A stretch of 64,000 bases of DNA, taken from the NCBI GenBank assembly GCA_011037195.1, contig JAAEAF010003414.1, forward strand, positions 1 to 64,000, in the 5' to 3' direction. Within the stretch, counting starts at the first letter, position 1. Each line of letters opens with the position of its first letter. Source of the stretch: Triatoma infestans. Taxonomy: Eukaryota > Arthropoda > Insecta > Hemiptera > Reduviidae. The notes below the pieces were generated by a model. The model was not told the origin of the DNA. It searched no databases and was given only the letters and a program-made list of their open reading frames with translations. The position numbers were made by a program, and so were the translations under genes. Of this stretch, positions 47,601-58,599 are shown piece after piece.

Positions 47601-50600
47601 TGAAAAATCCTTTGAGTAAAGTATTATTTTTGGTTGAGGATTATGACCAAAAATCTTTCTCGGATCTCTTGATGATGAGGAATATTAACTTTGAACTTCC
47701 TGCAGTTTTTCGTATTTGAATTTAGCGGTATTTGTAAACAAACACTATTGAAAGTAAGAGAGAGATCAACTTTGTCGTTATTTGGAGGCCTCACAACTAT
47801 ACTAGTGAAAATTTAATATCCAGATTCCAACATGAATGCTTAATTACGGATTTTAACAGTAGGTAAATGAAAAAGCCAAGGGAAGAATAGGGAATGTTGT
47901 GATCACTGAAAGCCCAACTCTTAACAAGTGAATAGTGTTCTTATAAATTGCGAGCGGTAAGGGTTTGAAAGGATGTTGATGATCCATCATCTTCAGTAAA
48001 AGTGGGGTGCTGCAGTTTGTAGTTCTAACCCCAAGAGGTTGTATGCAAGAAACAAGCGAAGAGAACCACAGCATATTGATCAATAAAAATCGGCGATTTT
48101 TTTAGAAATTTCATTGTGTATGCTTGTGTTAGTGTATGAGTTATTACAAAAAATCGCCCAGATCCTTCCTGGGCTTTGCGTTCACTCATTCTATTTAGGC
48201 TCTTAGAACTATTTAGAATTAGTTGCTTTTGGTGTTCGTTACGACCGCTGTATTCAATGTTGTAAATTGGATTTTGAGGTTCGGTCATACAAAAGAACTC
48301 TTTTTAAATTTCTACCGACGTTTCGGCAAATTTATTGCCTTCTTCAGGGTCTGTACAAAGGTTTTAATACAAATCAATAAAAAATAGAAACAACAGAAAA
48401 TATGAACTTAAACTAAATATTTCCAGAATAAAAATTTCTTAAGATAAACTAAATACAGAGTATGATATATATATAGAGTACAATTAAATTTATTTTAAAT
48501 TATTGTTGTAGAACAAATCAATATTAAACTAAATCAACTATTAAAAAATCTAAATCACAACTGTTAAAAAATATATGTGTGGCATATATGAGTAATGTAT
48601 GAAAATAACTTAAGAAATGTACTTACAAAAATTTTTTAGTTAGAATTCCAGTAGTAATTAATGTAGTTTAACCTGTGACATTTGGTCTATAGGTCCGTAA
48701 CACTTGGTGATGGTATATCACAGGTTAAACTACATTAATTACTACTGGAATTCTAACTAAAAAATGTTTGTAAGTACATTTCCTAAGTTATTTTCATACT
48801 TTACTCATATATTTTTTTAATAGTTGTGATTTAGATTATTTAATAGATGTGATTTAGTTTAATATTGATTTGTTCTACAACAATAATTTAAAATAAATTT
48901 AATTGTACACTATATATATCATACTCTGTATTTAGTTTATTTATATAGTTTATTTTAAGAAATTTTTATTTGGAAATACTTATTTAGTTTAAGTTCATAT
49001 TTAGTGTAAATAGTTTAAGTTCATATTTTCTGTTGTTTCTATTTTTTATTGATTTGTATTTAAACCTTTGTACAGACCCTGAAGAAGGTAATAAATTTGC
49101 CGAAACGTCGGTAGAAATTTAAAAAGAGTTCTTTCGTATGACCTAATCTCAAAATCCAATTTTCAACGTTTAGAATTAGATTATCAATTATTCTGATTAT
49201 CATGCTATACTAAGGCCTTATAGAAGCCTATACCTTTTTGACGCATAACTAATCAGGTAAATAATTATTGTATATAGGCGACTGACCTAGTTTCAGCTGT
49301 TCAAATAAAAGCCTCTTGCTTTGTTTCTTATAATAAAAAAAAAACAGTTCCTGCTCCGTAGTTTATGTATATATGGAAAGTGATAGGTTCATATCCAATA
49401 TGTTCCCAACAGTTTCTTTAAATCGTCTAGTAGAAGAGAAATACTAATTTTTTAAATGTTGTAGTGGATGTCAGTTTAGAAGTAGATAAATTAAATGAGT
49501 GCGATTCGTAACAACCAGCGAAATAGTAAAACAAGAAATACTCATATTTCTCTAATTGCACTTTTCCATTTTCAGTTTTCCCAAATTTTTGTTCAAATTC
49601 AGAATTTTTAACAGTATTATTCATTATTCTCTTAATAATTTATTTTTACTGAAAGCATACAATACACTGAAGTAGAAATGTTTTGAAAGAAATCTTTCAA
49701 ATGTAACTGGAAGATGATAGAAAAATTATCATTTACCGTCATCTTTGAAGAGAATGTAAATGTTAAAAAGTATAGAAAACTAATTCAATATTATAATTTG
49801 CAGATATATGAAAGCGCAAAAAGTTATGTAAGTAATTCTGCAGCTGCTGGGAAAGTCCAGTCTATAACAACAAAAAGTTGGGAAAAAGCAAATGAAGTGC
49901 TTTGCACATCATACGGTAATATGGCACTCAATGGATTAGATACTACTTCTACAATAGCTGATAAATATATTGATTACTATTTACCAGCTGAAGAGGATGA
50001 AGAAAATATTCATCGTAGGTTTAATTATCTATTATTTTAATGTTTACTAAATTAAGGAAGCCAGTTTTTTTTTAAAAGTAACCGAATAATTTCTATATTT
50101 TCAGGTCTTTATTAAATAATCGTTTTTACTTATTCCTATTCTTTTAAATTTATAGAATATCTATAAAAAGACGATATGGTTGTTATGTAGCAACTGTTAT
50201 CGAAGCTAAACACCCTATCTAATGAAATATAAGACATTAAGTTATGGGTGTTGTACATAGATATTCTAACCAATAACCAATAATAATAACATCTAAAAAT
50301 ACCGTAAAAGTTCTCTAGTATTATTATCTTATCTATCCTTTATTAGAAGTCTTTTTATATCTCTCATCATTTAAAGAAAACAAAAATAAGATTCCATTCT
50401 TATCCATACAGTGCCCCATATATTGTAATGGAATAATCTTTTTTTTGTAGTGTAAATATTTATCTTACAAATTTTATTAGAAAGTATTTGTTATAGCCCG
50501 CTTAAATAAGTTTATTTAAAGAAGTTATAAAGTAAATTCTAAATCTATTTAAACAGAGTAATATGCCTTTACCATTAAACTAAACAAAAATTAGAATACC

Positions 50601-53600
50601 TCTCATATTCCTTATATTTTAACAAAATAAATTTTGAAATATTTTTTTACTTTCAATATTTAATTTATCCCTTTCAAATAAAAAGGATATTATTTTAGCT
50701 AATAAGTAAAATTGTGTGCCCCTATTTAAAATATGATTAATAAATTTGAATTTCTAATATAATTTATTAAATTTTATAAAATATGGCAGAAATGAAATTA
50801 CTTTAAAATCAATATCAATTCTAAAATATTCAGTTGCCTAGGAGCGTTTACTTGCCTAAAAGCTTCTAAATTCTGCCACAACTTCTGACTGGGAAATAAT
50901 TTATGTCTTTCAAGAACATGATTATAAATTCAATTTCAATAAAGCAGAAAGATCAGAGTAGAAAATAAAATAATAACAGGCATAATAATAAAATTACATA
51001 ATCTAAAAAAAAAAAAAACTATGTACAAGCGCTTCAAAGTGGTAAATGCTTAAATTAAACACCAAATGGTAGCTACCTTAAATTATTGATTTCTGAAAAC
51101 TTGTAAGTTTAAATTAAATGCTAGATTAATTAAAATACTAGCTTCTTAGTAATGGGCTCTTCTGTTTAGTGTTTTATTTATTTATAAATTTTTTTGTAAA
51201 AGTAAATGTTTAAAGTACCCTTTTTTTGGTAAGGCATTTCATTTGACGAATTAGAGGATCCAATCAAGGAGGTGAATAAGGATGGGAATATTATTTTTCT
51301 ACGCAACCCTAAAAGGGGATGTTCATGCTAATACCATTACGAGCACAGCCATTCAAAAATTACACAAAATATGTTAAACTTCTATCATTAAATTTTGGTT
51401 ACAATGCCATTTTTTTCTCTTAGGATTTGTATGAACGAACCAGTGAAACTTATGGCAAAAAATTGTCCATACCAGTAACAACACTGAATATTTGAATTGA
51501 GTGAATATTTTCATGATATAAAACTGAATTTGATAGAAAAATATTTTCTTAAGTATCCTTTCTCACCAACAACGTTTTAAAAAAATCGTTTAAAATTACC
51601 AATAAGCAGATAAGTCAGTAATAACATAAAGTTAGTTTTCAATCTGAAATTAACAATGTTTTTCAAAGGACCCAAAAATTAATTTGATGACCTAATTTCA
51701 GAGTTACTCCAAGATCCCTTAAAATATTCTTTAAGTTAGTCAAATTGTTATGTTACTATACTAAATTTAAAGAATCCTTAGAGCCGTTTCATTAAAAAAA
51801 AAAAAAAAATTCATTTCTGGCAAAAGGGTTTTTAGCCCGAAAACTTTGAATTCGATACCAAGTTTTCGGGCTGAAAATACTTTTCGCAGCAATGATGTAT
51901 ATAGAGAGACTATCTCACTTTAACAGAAAGCTCAAAAACATATGTAGGTTCAGAAAAATTCTGTCAAAAAAAAATATTCCAAAGAAAAAAACAATCCTTA
52001 TTGTGAAATAAAATACCAAGTTTAAAGCTGATTAGGGTTCGTTTTAATAAAATTTCTAGAAACTAAAAAAAAAACACTTAACATCGATTCCCAATAAGAA
52101 CTGTATAAAATTTCTATTTTAGCAACAGAAAATAGAGCGATACATCAAATATATCCAAATACATATCTTCGTTATCATCAGAGCAGAGCGTTGTAACTTC
52201 TCTATGTTTGTGGAAAATTATGCTTTATTTTTCTGATTTCAAAAGTGAAATATAATCTTTTATCTTACTTTCTCGTAAACTCACTTCAAATTTTATAAAA
52301 AGACAATTTTCATTCAAAAGAATTAATACTATGATTTTACAAAATACTTTATAACCACAAATTTATTAAATCTCGTTTTAGAACATTGATTTTGTTATGT
52401 GTAGATACAATGAATATCAAATTAGCCATTTTCAATTAGTAGTATTAGCTTTAACTTAGTAATGAAGTTAATAACATAATAATAATTATTTTAATTGATT
52501 TTTGTTTTAAATTATTATAAATTAAAACAAACTAATTGAATACTACTCACAAGATAGTATTATCAGTAAACAGTTTGTCAATAATGCTGTGGACACTATT
52601 TGATAAGCATATATCTACTTATTAACGGTCCCTATGAATCAATAATGGTCACAGTTTGATAGAAGGGAATTTCAAGATTCTTTACTTGTCAATGAAAAAA
52701 CGTTTTTCTTTTAATTTTTTTTTTGTTGACTTTTGTTTGGAATTAAATACTCAAAAAATAATGTCAATAAAGGTGATTAATTTGACAGATTGTAAACATT
52801 TTCAAGAAAATCGTAAACTTGGGATGGGACTAGGGAACTAGTAAAAGAGCACATCAAAGATTGACGGATTTTGCCCTTTGTGTTTGACCGAAACACAAAT
52901 AAAATATCAATTTTCCGCTTTCTTTTGTTTTTTTGAGTTATTTTATTCACACAGGAGCACATTCAAACCACTGTGTTTTTTCGAACACAGATTTATCATT
53001 TATTGCTAGTGAATAGTCAGTCATTTTCTAAAATTATTTCTATTCCTTTTTCGAAGAAAAGGCTGATATTAAATGGCCGTTTTCCTCACACTATTGTCAA
53101 TATCTCTGATCCTTGCCCTTCATTAATATTCATTATATAATAAAGAATGCAATACCAAATCGGCTTAAAATTTAAATAGGAACTCCATATAGTTCAGTTT
53201 GTTTGTACGTTGAGGGTTTTATTACAGTAAGTTTTTAAATTTAATATGCACGGGTCGTATTTTATATACACTTGTTTCTTTTTGGCATTGTGGTTAAGAA
53301 ACCGAAAAAGAAATTATTAGAAAATTTTCTAAGCATTATTTTTTTTATTTATATAGCGCATCCAAATTCAGAATGTCAGGATAAAGTACTTCATACGGTG
53401 CACACAGTTGGCACACTATCAGCAAAAGTAAGCAGACGTGTGTATAGAACATTGAGTGGTTCTCGTAAGCGTCAAGAACGGAACGACGGACAAAATCCAC
53501 AGGATATTAATAACCCTCAAATGGATTCCACATCTTCACAGAATACAGAAAATCTTACACATAGAAAACCATCGTCTGATACTGATCAATATAATGGTTA

Positions 53601-53601
53601 A
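44667..53601 (+). CDS. Perilipin / lipid storage droplet protein (PLIN2/Lsd-2-like)
   Basis: Lipid-droplet coat protein that controls lipase access to stored triglyceride. Coding exons: 44654-44945 (ATG at 44667), 49804-50014, 53357-53601. Junction phases 0 and 1 agree. The product is 244 residues from this ATG, or 249 if the split upstream start is used. The PAT domain occupies the first 95 residues (MPHLQVFEKLRQIPLVE, VYKRVKDCNGLVHWTL, PINLVDDTLCKGIDVLQ, EKVPIVKEPPGQ). The second exon gives the helical-bundle part (SITTKSWEKANEVLCTSYGN, NGLDTTSTIADKYIDYYLP) with an acidic end. The third gives LHTVHTVGTLSAKVSRRVYR, then a polar tail rich in Asn, Ser and Gln. It is shorter than many insect perilipins, closer to the PLIN2 class. 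The intron at 44946-49803 is long and repeat-filled. Confidence 0.9.
45792..45861 (+). repeat. Two tandem 35-bp units in perilipin intron
   Basis: Units at 45792-45826 and 45827-45861 share 'gtaatgttataaggt' and 'ggaaaggtccgcaaagt' and differ at about three central bases. GC-richer than the surroundings. Confidence 0.85.
46050..47850. repeat. Eroded family R fragments in perilipin intron
   Basis: Minus-oriented diverged modules are seen near 46060-46200 ('gattttgatttaactgttc', 'aagaatttccggtaaatg') and 47160-47850 ('tactccctccctccctg', 'cttctcggatctcttgatg', 'tgaacttcctgcagttttt'). Sequence between them is unassigned. Confidence 0.4.
48314..48350 (-). ncRNA. Candidate minimal hammerhead ribozyme, family E left arm
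   Basis: Minus strand from 48350: ACC, core CTGAAGA, linker A, stem II GGCAA with TAAAT loop and TTGCC, core GAA, AC and GT stem III, cleavage base C, closing GGT that pairs with ACC. All core bases fit. Stem I is only three pairs. Confidence 0.6.
49076..49112 (+). ncRNA. Candidate minimal hammerhead ribozyme, family E right arm
   Basis: Counterpart of 48314-48350 on the plus strand. Stem II here is GGTAA and TTGCC, so one G-C pair has become G-T, but it still pairs. Core and cleavage triplet are unchanged. Confidence 0.58.
50040..51830. other. Perilipin intron sequence, nothing recognised
   Basis: AT-rich intron DNA between the second and third coding exons. No repeats or RNA genes recognised. 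Confidence 0.35.
51834..51872. repeat. Perfect 13-bp inverted repeat in perilipin intron
   Basis: agcccgaaaactt at 51834-51846 and its exact complement aagttttcgggct at 51860-51872, with 13 bases between. Would form a stable hairpin in the pre-mRNA. Origin unknown. Confidence 0.85.
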
Positions 53602-54345
53602 TAATGGTTAATTTTGTAACCATTCTAAATTACAATTTTGGAATTGAAATTTTGTTATTGTAAAGTAAAAGTTTTTATCGTTACAATAGTTACATATATA
53701 TAATATAATTTGGTTGTAACCAACCTTTAGATCATTCAATAATTTATATTTATATTGTTAAAGAAAATATTTTATCTTTAATTAAATATATAAGTTTTGA
53801 AGATCGTAAGGTTTCTAAAATTTAGGTTTTGTCTTCAACCTAGGCCAGAAATATTTTGTTTTCTATTGTTCCAATTATTGATCTTCCATATCCAAAAATT
53901 CATTGTTAATTAATTCAAATTCCATAATGTTAAGGAAAAAATATTCTTTGAAATACCTGATCTTAGAGTTGAAGTGAAAATCCAGAAAAGAATAAAAAAA
54001 AAAAAAAATCATGCCACCAGAAAACATTAAATGTTTTTCTATTACTTTATAACTTGGGCTTTTTATATGTGAATTAGTATTTAAGAATGTTTACAACCAA
54101 ATACATATTTTTAAAAAAATAAGATACAAACAATTTTGAAAGATAAGTGCGTTTTTGCCCGATTTAGTCTTGGGAGAACGGTTTTTTTTAATTTTTTATA
54201 ATAATTATAGTTTTATATTATATACAAGTTATGAAAATAAGTATTTCCAAAAATTCTTCTATGTTATCACAATTTTTTAATTATGGAAAAGAATGTATAT
54301 ATATTGATTATAGTATGCAAGACATTTTTGTAATATGCGCTTTTC

Positions 54346-54351
54346 AATAAA
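54346..54351 (+). terminator. Candidate polyadenylation signal of the perilipin gene
   Basis: AATAAA about 745 bases past the stop codon, followed by a T-rich stretch at 54353-54359. It precedes the palindromic element at 54490. Confidence 0.4.
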
Positions 54352-54489
54352 TATTTTTTGTAATGCAATGAATATAATTTGAACCCAAATTTATGATCGT
54401 CCTTTTTGGCTAAGAATAAGGAATTTAATCTTTTACAGATCCTTTAGAAAGGAAAAAACCCCTCATGAAAATAAGAAAATATTTTATTT

Positions 54490-54760
54490 CATCAGAGACA
54501 TTTTCCGTGATATCCTGCTTCATTTTGTGGTCATCGACCGGATTCGGGCGTTTGCCCATCTTCAGGATGCGTTTGTCCGACAGCGTGATAACACACTCTT
54601 GCACAGAGCAAATTCAGTTTACACACTCTGTGTGTGTTATCACACTGTCTGGACAAACGCATCCTAAGATGGGCGAACGCCCGAAACCGGTCCATGACCA
54701 CAAAATGAAGCAGGGTATCACGGAAAATGTCTATGATGCTTTCCAGCTCTGCGGAACCAA
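54490..54760. mobile_element. Palindromic element, family A copy 3
   Basis: Full inverted repeat. The left arm holds 'attttccgtgatatcctgc' and 'gtggtcatcgaccgg'; the right arm holds the complements 'gaccacaaaatgaagc' and 'gtatcacggaaaat'. The spacer 'cttgcacagagcaaattcag' matches copies 1 and 2. The left-arm minus-strand motif (54538-54575) has CTGAAGA, GGGC/GCCC stem and GAA, but the first stem III base is changed to T. The right-arm motif has CTAAGA, so both hammerhead cores are damaged. The outer right includes 'agctctgcggaaccaacc'. Confidence 0.75.
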
Positions 54761-54835
54761 CCACCAAAACAACTATTTTATTTCAATTTGCTGGAAATTA
54801 AAAAAATCTTAAAACACTGAAATCTGATGTATTTA

Positions 54836-54905
54836 TAGGAAGTACACCAAAGTGTCCGAAACGTCGAATAAAGTATTTTAAAAAAAGTTTCTTTTTTGGC
54901 CCCTG
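54836..54905 (+). mobile_element. Fragment with hammerhead-like 3' half, family C-like
   Basis: A stem II-like ACACCAAAGTGT hairpin is followed by CCGAAACGTCGAATAAAG, with the invariant GAA, AC/GT stem III and C at 54858-54865. The 5' half reads AGGAAG, so CTGANGA is lost. Downstream 'ttttttggcccctggcac' resembles the family C outer end. A truncated relic. Confidence 0.5.
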
Positions 54906-56780
54906 GCACAATTAATTTTTTGCTTGTTTGATTAACAAAGGCCAAACATAACTATTGTTCATACTGATTTATTTACTTATTTCTGATCTAATTCTATCGT
55001 TTGACCCCAAACAGCTCAACTTCCAAGATTTATTCGAATAAAATTCACTGTATCGAAGATGTGGATAATGCCACCCATTTTCCTTTACCTTTTTGGTATT
55101 TATTTAAGCTTTTTTTATGTTTTATTCCTAGAGAAGAAGAAGACAACTTATTTCATAAACCTTATTCTAGTTATTTTAAATAAAGAGTCAGAATTCTATT
55201 GGTTTAATTTTCTGAAAAATAATGAAACTTTGTATTTTAAGTTGAAACAGAAACTGACAAACAATTTAAAGAATTTGAATTAGGCTTCATATATAAGCTA
55301 TCAAATACATAAACATTTGTTTGCAAACATGAACAAAATAGCTGTTACAAAAATATATATATATATATATTAGATTGCATAATGTAACCACTTAACTGAA
55401 AATTAACTGTGATTAAATCCATATTAAAGAGTGATTTATTAAAAAAATATTTTATTAATTTGCGTTTTTATACAATTGATATAACAATGTTTTTACTACT
55501 CATCCTATAAATGCAATCATTATTTGAAGGGTTGATGAAGTTATAATTTAGAAAAAAATAATTGAAAGTTATGTTGTGAAAAATAATTGAATTTCTTAAA
55601 AATCTTTTATCATAAACTCGTAAGGGCCTTTCAATAAATTTTGCTTAATATGACCTAAAAAAAAAATTCTTGAATTCAATTTTATCATTATCTCTTTCAG
55701 AATTCAGTTCTAAATTGAACTTAATCTTAGTTTTAAACCGAGAATAAAGAAAAAACAATTAAGAAACTCGTGTTTTGTTTTTGCCGGACATTAATAATCA
55801 TGAATGAAGTTAAAAAAAAAGGTCTGTTATAAATTTTATCATAAAATAAAAACTGTAATTAATAACAATAATTAAATCAAATTAGTTAACGAATATGTGG
55901 AAATAAATGAAATTAAATAAATAAAGAAGGAATTTTTCTGCTTTGTAATTAGTGCAGAAAAAAAATTCCAATTATTATCAATTAGTAGTCAAATAATAAA
56001 TATTGGTAAAAATTTTGCTCTAAATTCAGGGTAATGTAAATGTGATGCAACATTGATGCATAAATACAAAGTATTTATAGGTCAAAAACTTTTGAAACAA
56101 ATCAATTTGGATAGTTTCACATGTTGACGTAATTAAAGTTTGTGTTTTGAAATTTGAATGGAAGTCCGATTGTTAATATTATGAACGTATATGTAATGTT
56201 TAATTTTAGTGGAGATTAAAATTATTTTTTTATTAGTCTGGCAAAAGCCAAAACATTCAATTTTTTTTTTAGAATACCAAGTTTGATATAAATTTAGTAA
56301 ACTCACAATGGACTTCCTTGTGCAAGGCGCGTGGAATTTGTATCACGGTAGCTTTCAATACATAGCAAAAGCTCGAGGAAGCGTCATTTGTTTCAAAAAC
56401 TTTACGAAACGTGCCTAAATTTGTTGGAAAAGTTAGTTGAGTGTGAAGATTACAAAACATATTTCATTTGAATACATATGTCATTTAACCGTTGTGCCAT
56501 TTGTTTTGCTTTCAAATTTGTCATATAGAAATATGAAAATATTAGAAAGATAACCAATTTAAATAGACGAAGTTTCTTTTTTTTAAGGTATTTCGATAAT
56601 TTAGTTCTTTCAAAAAATTATAAATATAAAAATTTTATTATTTATAAGAAAAATTGTTTATTTAGATTTTTTTTAACTTATAATCACTTTTAAATAAATT
56701 ATCTAATGTAAAGAAGTGGAGGGGGAAAGCATAACGGTAGAGAGTGCAACACTGATCGATAGGGAGCAGTCAAGGTTTGA
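54906..56780. other. AT-rich intergenic sequence
   Basis: No gene recognised. The block at 56300-56460 is somewhat less AT-rich and open on the minus strand for about 60 codons, without family resemblance. Confidence 0.35.
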
Positions 56781-56790
56781 AATACTTGAA

Positions 56791-56911
56791 GCTGATTGGT
56801 TGGTTCAAGTCACATGACTGCTTGGCCGACAGTTCCACTTTGGCGGGTTAAACAGGCGTTCGCCGCCATAGCGTTCCTTGTGTTAGTCATTACAGAACGA
56901 GTCATATAACG
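56791..56911 (+). promoter_or_regulatory. Putative H2A.Z promoter and 5' UTR
   Basis: A GC-rich island directly before the start codon in otherwise AT-rich DNA. It contains an inverted CCAAT motif (ATTGG at 56795-56799) and an E2F-type site TTTGGCGGG at 56839-56847, both usual in proliferation-linked histone-variant promoters. No TATA box was seen. The transcription start is probably between about 56850 and 56900. Confidence 0.5.
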
Positions 56912-58123
56912 ATGGTAAGTTTCCTAAAGTTTTCCTGGTATATTCTTGTGTTTTATTAAAAATTTTTATATCATCGTGTTCCTTAATATTCATTCTATCA
57001 TCTGGCAAAGTTTGAAGTGATTATCGTAATTTTTAATATGATTTTTCGTCGATTTTCTAGGCTGGTGGAAAGGCTGGTAAAGATTCAGGGAAAGCGAAGG
57101 CCAAAGCGGTATCACGCTCAGCTCGAGCGGGATTACAAGTATGATTTCAATTGATTTATATATTATTTGAATTGATTCTCAATGGATTCATTACAAAACT
57201 ACTTTTTCTTACATATTTATGTAGTTTTAATTGTGCTTTTTTCAATATTTTAGTAATTAGTGATGAAATTTTTGAAGAAAAATTTTAGTTTGCATAAATT
57301 GTTTTTGTTTACAGTTTCCCGTTGGAAGAATCCATAGACATTTGAAGAATAGGACGACCAGCCATGGAAGAGTTGGAGCAACTGCAGCCGTGTATAGTGC
57401 TGCAATTTTAGAATATTTAACTGCTGAGGTATGTTAAAACATTTCTCAACTATGCATGTGCTGGTTTGATGGGTTAGTTCAGAGAGAAATTATCGAACAG
57501 TGAATTAGTTTTTACTTTTTATTTGGTAACATTTGGTATATTATTACATGTTTTTCATGGTAATAATTTCGTTAAAATATTTTGTCCTTATATAATAAAT
57601 GAGTATAGCTAATACTATGTAAATAAAAAATAGTGTCCCATATTTTACGTGATGTCATTAGTTCTTTTAAACTTCATTGTTTGCAGTATGTTTATTTATA
57701 TATATACACACTTGCATTTTAGATAGAATTAGAGAAAATAATAATAGTATGACGTAAATTTTCAAAAACAAAATCACTTTATTTTTTTGTAATATATAAT
57801 AAGGTTTAGGGCTCATTTCATTATTATTATTTTTTTTTGTTTTAATAGGTATTGGAATTGGCTGGTAATGCTTCAAAAGATCTTAAAGTAAAGCGTATTA
57901 CACCTCGGCATTTGCAGCTTGCCATCAGGGGAGATGAGGAATTAGACAGCCTTATTAAGGCAACTATCGCCGGCGGTGGTAAGCTAATTCATTATTTTTT
58001 AATTGATTAATTTGCTTATTAAATGAAATCTATTTATTGCATAAATTAAACTTGCTTTCAGGTGTAATCCCTCACATTCACAAGTCCCTCATTGGAAAGA
58101 AAGGCTCGCAGAAACCAGTATAA
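56912..58123 (+). CDS. H2Av: Histone variant H2A.Z (H2Av)
   Basis: Replication-independent H2A variant placed at promoters and other regulated nucleosomes. Exons: 56912-56914 (ATG only), 57061-57138, 57315-57428, 57849-57978, 58062-58123. All junctions are GT-AG and phases agree, giving 128 residues, the normal H2A.Z length. Visible features: N-tail [20 protein letters not shown], core [40 protein letters not shown], and the variant-specific region [20 protein letters not shown] then [14 protein letters not shown]. The acidic-patch residues are present. It stops without the C-terminal SQ phosphorylation extension of Drosophila H2Av, so it is a plain H2A.Z. An intron directly after the ATG is a known feature of H2A.Z genes. 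Introns in the transcript imply polyadenylated rather than stem-loop mRNA. Confidence 0.97.
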
Positions 58124-58562
58124 GATTTTTTTTATATATAAAAAAGCACAAAAAAAATGTACAAAAAATTTATCGCCAGAGACAGGCAAAGGTAGGTGTG
58201 GGGGACTTGTTACTTCAAGCCAAAGTGTTCAAAAAATGTGTTTTTTAACTGTGTGTTTGTATGTCTCATTTGGCGGACCTATTTGCACTTCTCATTTTTC
58301 GAGAAATTAATTTTTTTTGTTAACTCTAAATAGAGTTGTGTTTATAATGATTAAGTAAAAACATTATATCAGAAAATAATTTTTAAAATATAAAATAAAA
58401 AAAAAAAATTTGAGGACTGCTCAAAACAATTTTGTTTAGCATTTTTATTTAGAATTAAGAAAAACAATGTTTCTTAATTGGCATTAGCTTAGGTTAATGG
58501 TATACTGTTACATGATGTTAATTTGTTAAAATATACTTAATTATAAAATGCCTTGACAGTAA

Positions 58563-58568
58563 AATAAA
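58563..58568 (+). terminator. Candidate polyadenylation signal of H2A.Z
   Basis: AATAAA 440 bases after the stop codon, followed by a TTTTGT stretch. An earlier AATAAA near 58394 precedes an A-run and is an alternative. Confidence 0.45.
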
Positions 58569-58599
58569 ATACTTTTGTAGCAAAAACTTTAGTTTTTTT

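Larger units (their letters stand above)
48256..49170. mobile_element. Long palindromic hammerhead-bearing element, family E
   Basis: About 915 bp, near-perfect inverted repeat with arms of about 430-450 bp and a centre near 48687-48718. The outer left is 'attggattttgaggttcgg' and the outer right its diverged complement. The inner arms meet at 'aggttaaactacattaatt' and complement. A hammerhead-like motif sits about 60 bp inside each end. Minor differences, such as an internal duplication of 'gtttaagttcatatt' in the right arm, show that the arms have diverged since formation. It is inside the 4.9-kb perilipin intron. Confidence 0.8.

Noticed and set aside
48025..48288. 87-codon minus-strand frame beside palindrome E
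   Set aside because: Considered as a tail of a Penelope-type protein, but no recognisable reverse transcriptase or GIY-YIG motif was found. Not supported.
54465..54812. 115-codon open frame and antisense frame
   Set aside because: Same palindromic element as at 10285; the frames are by-products of the inverted repeat.
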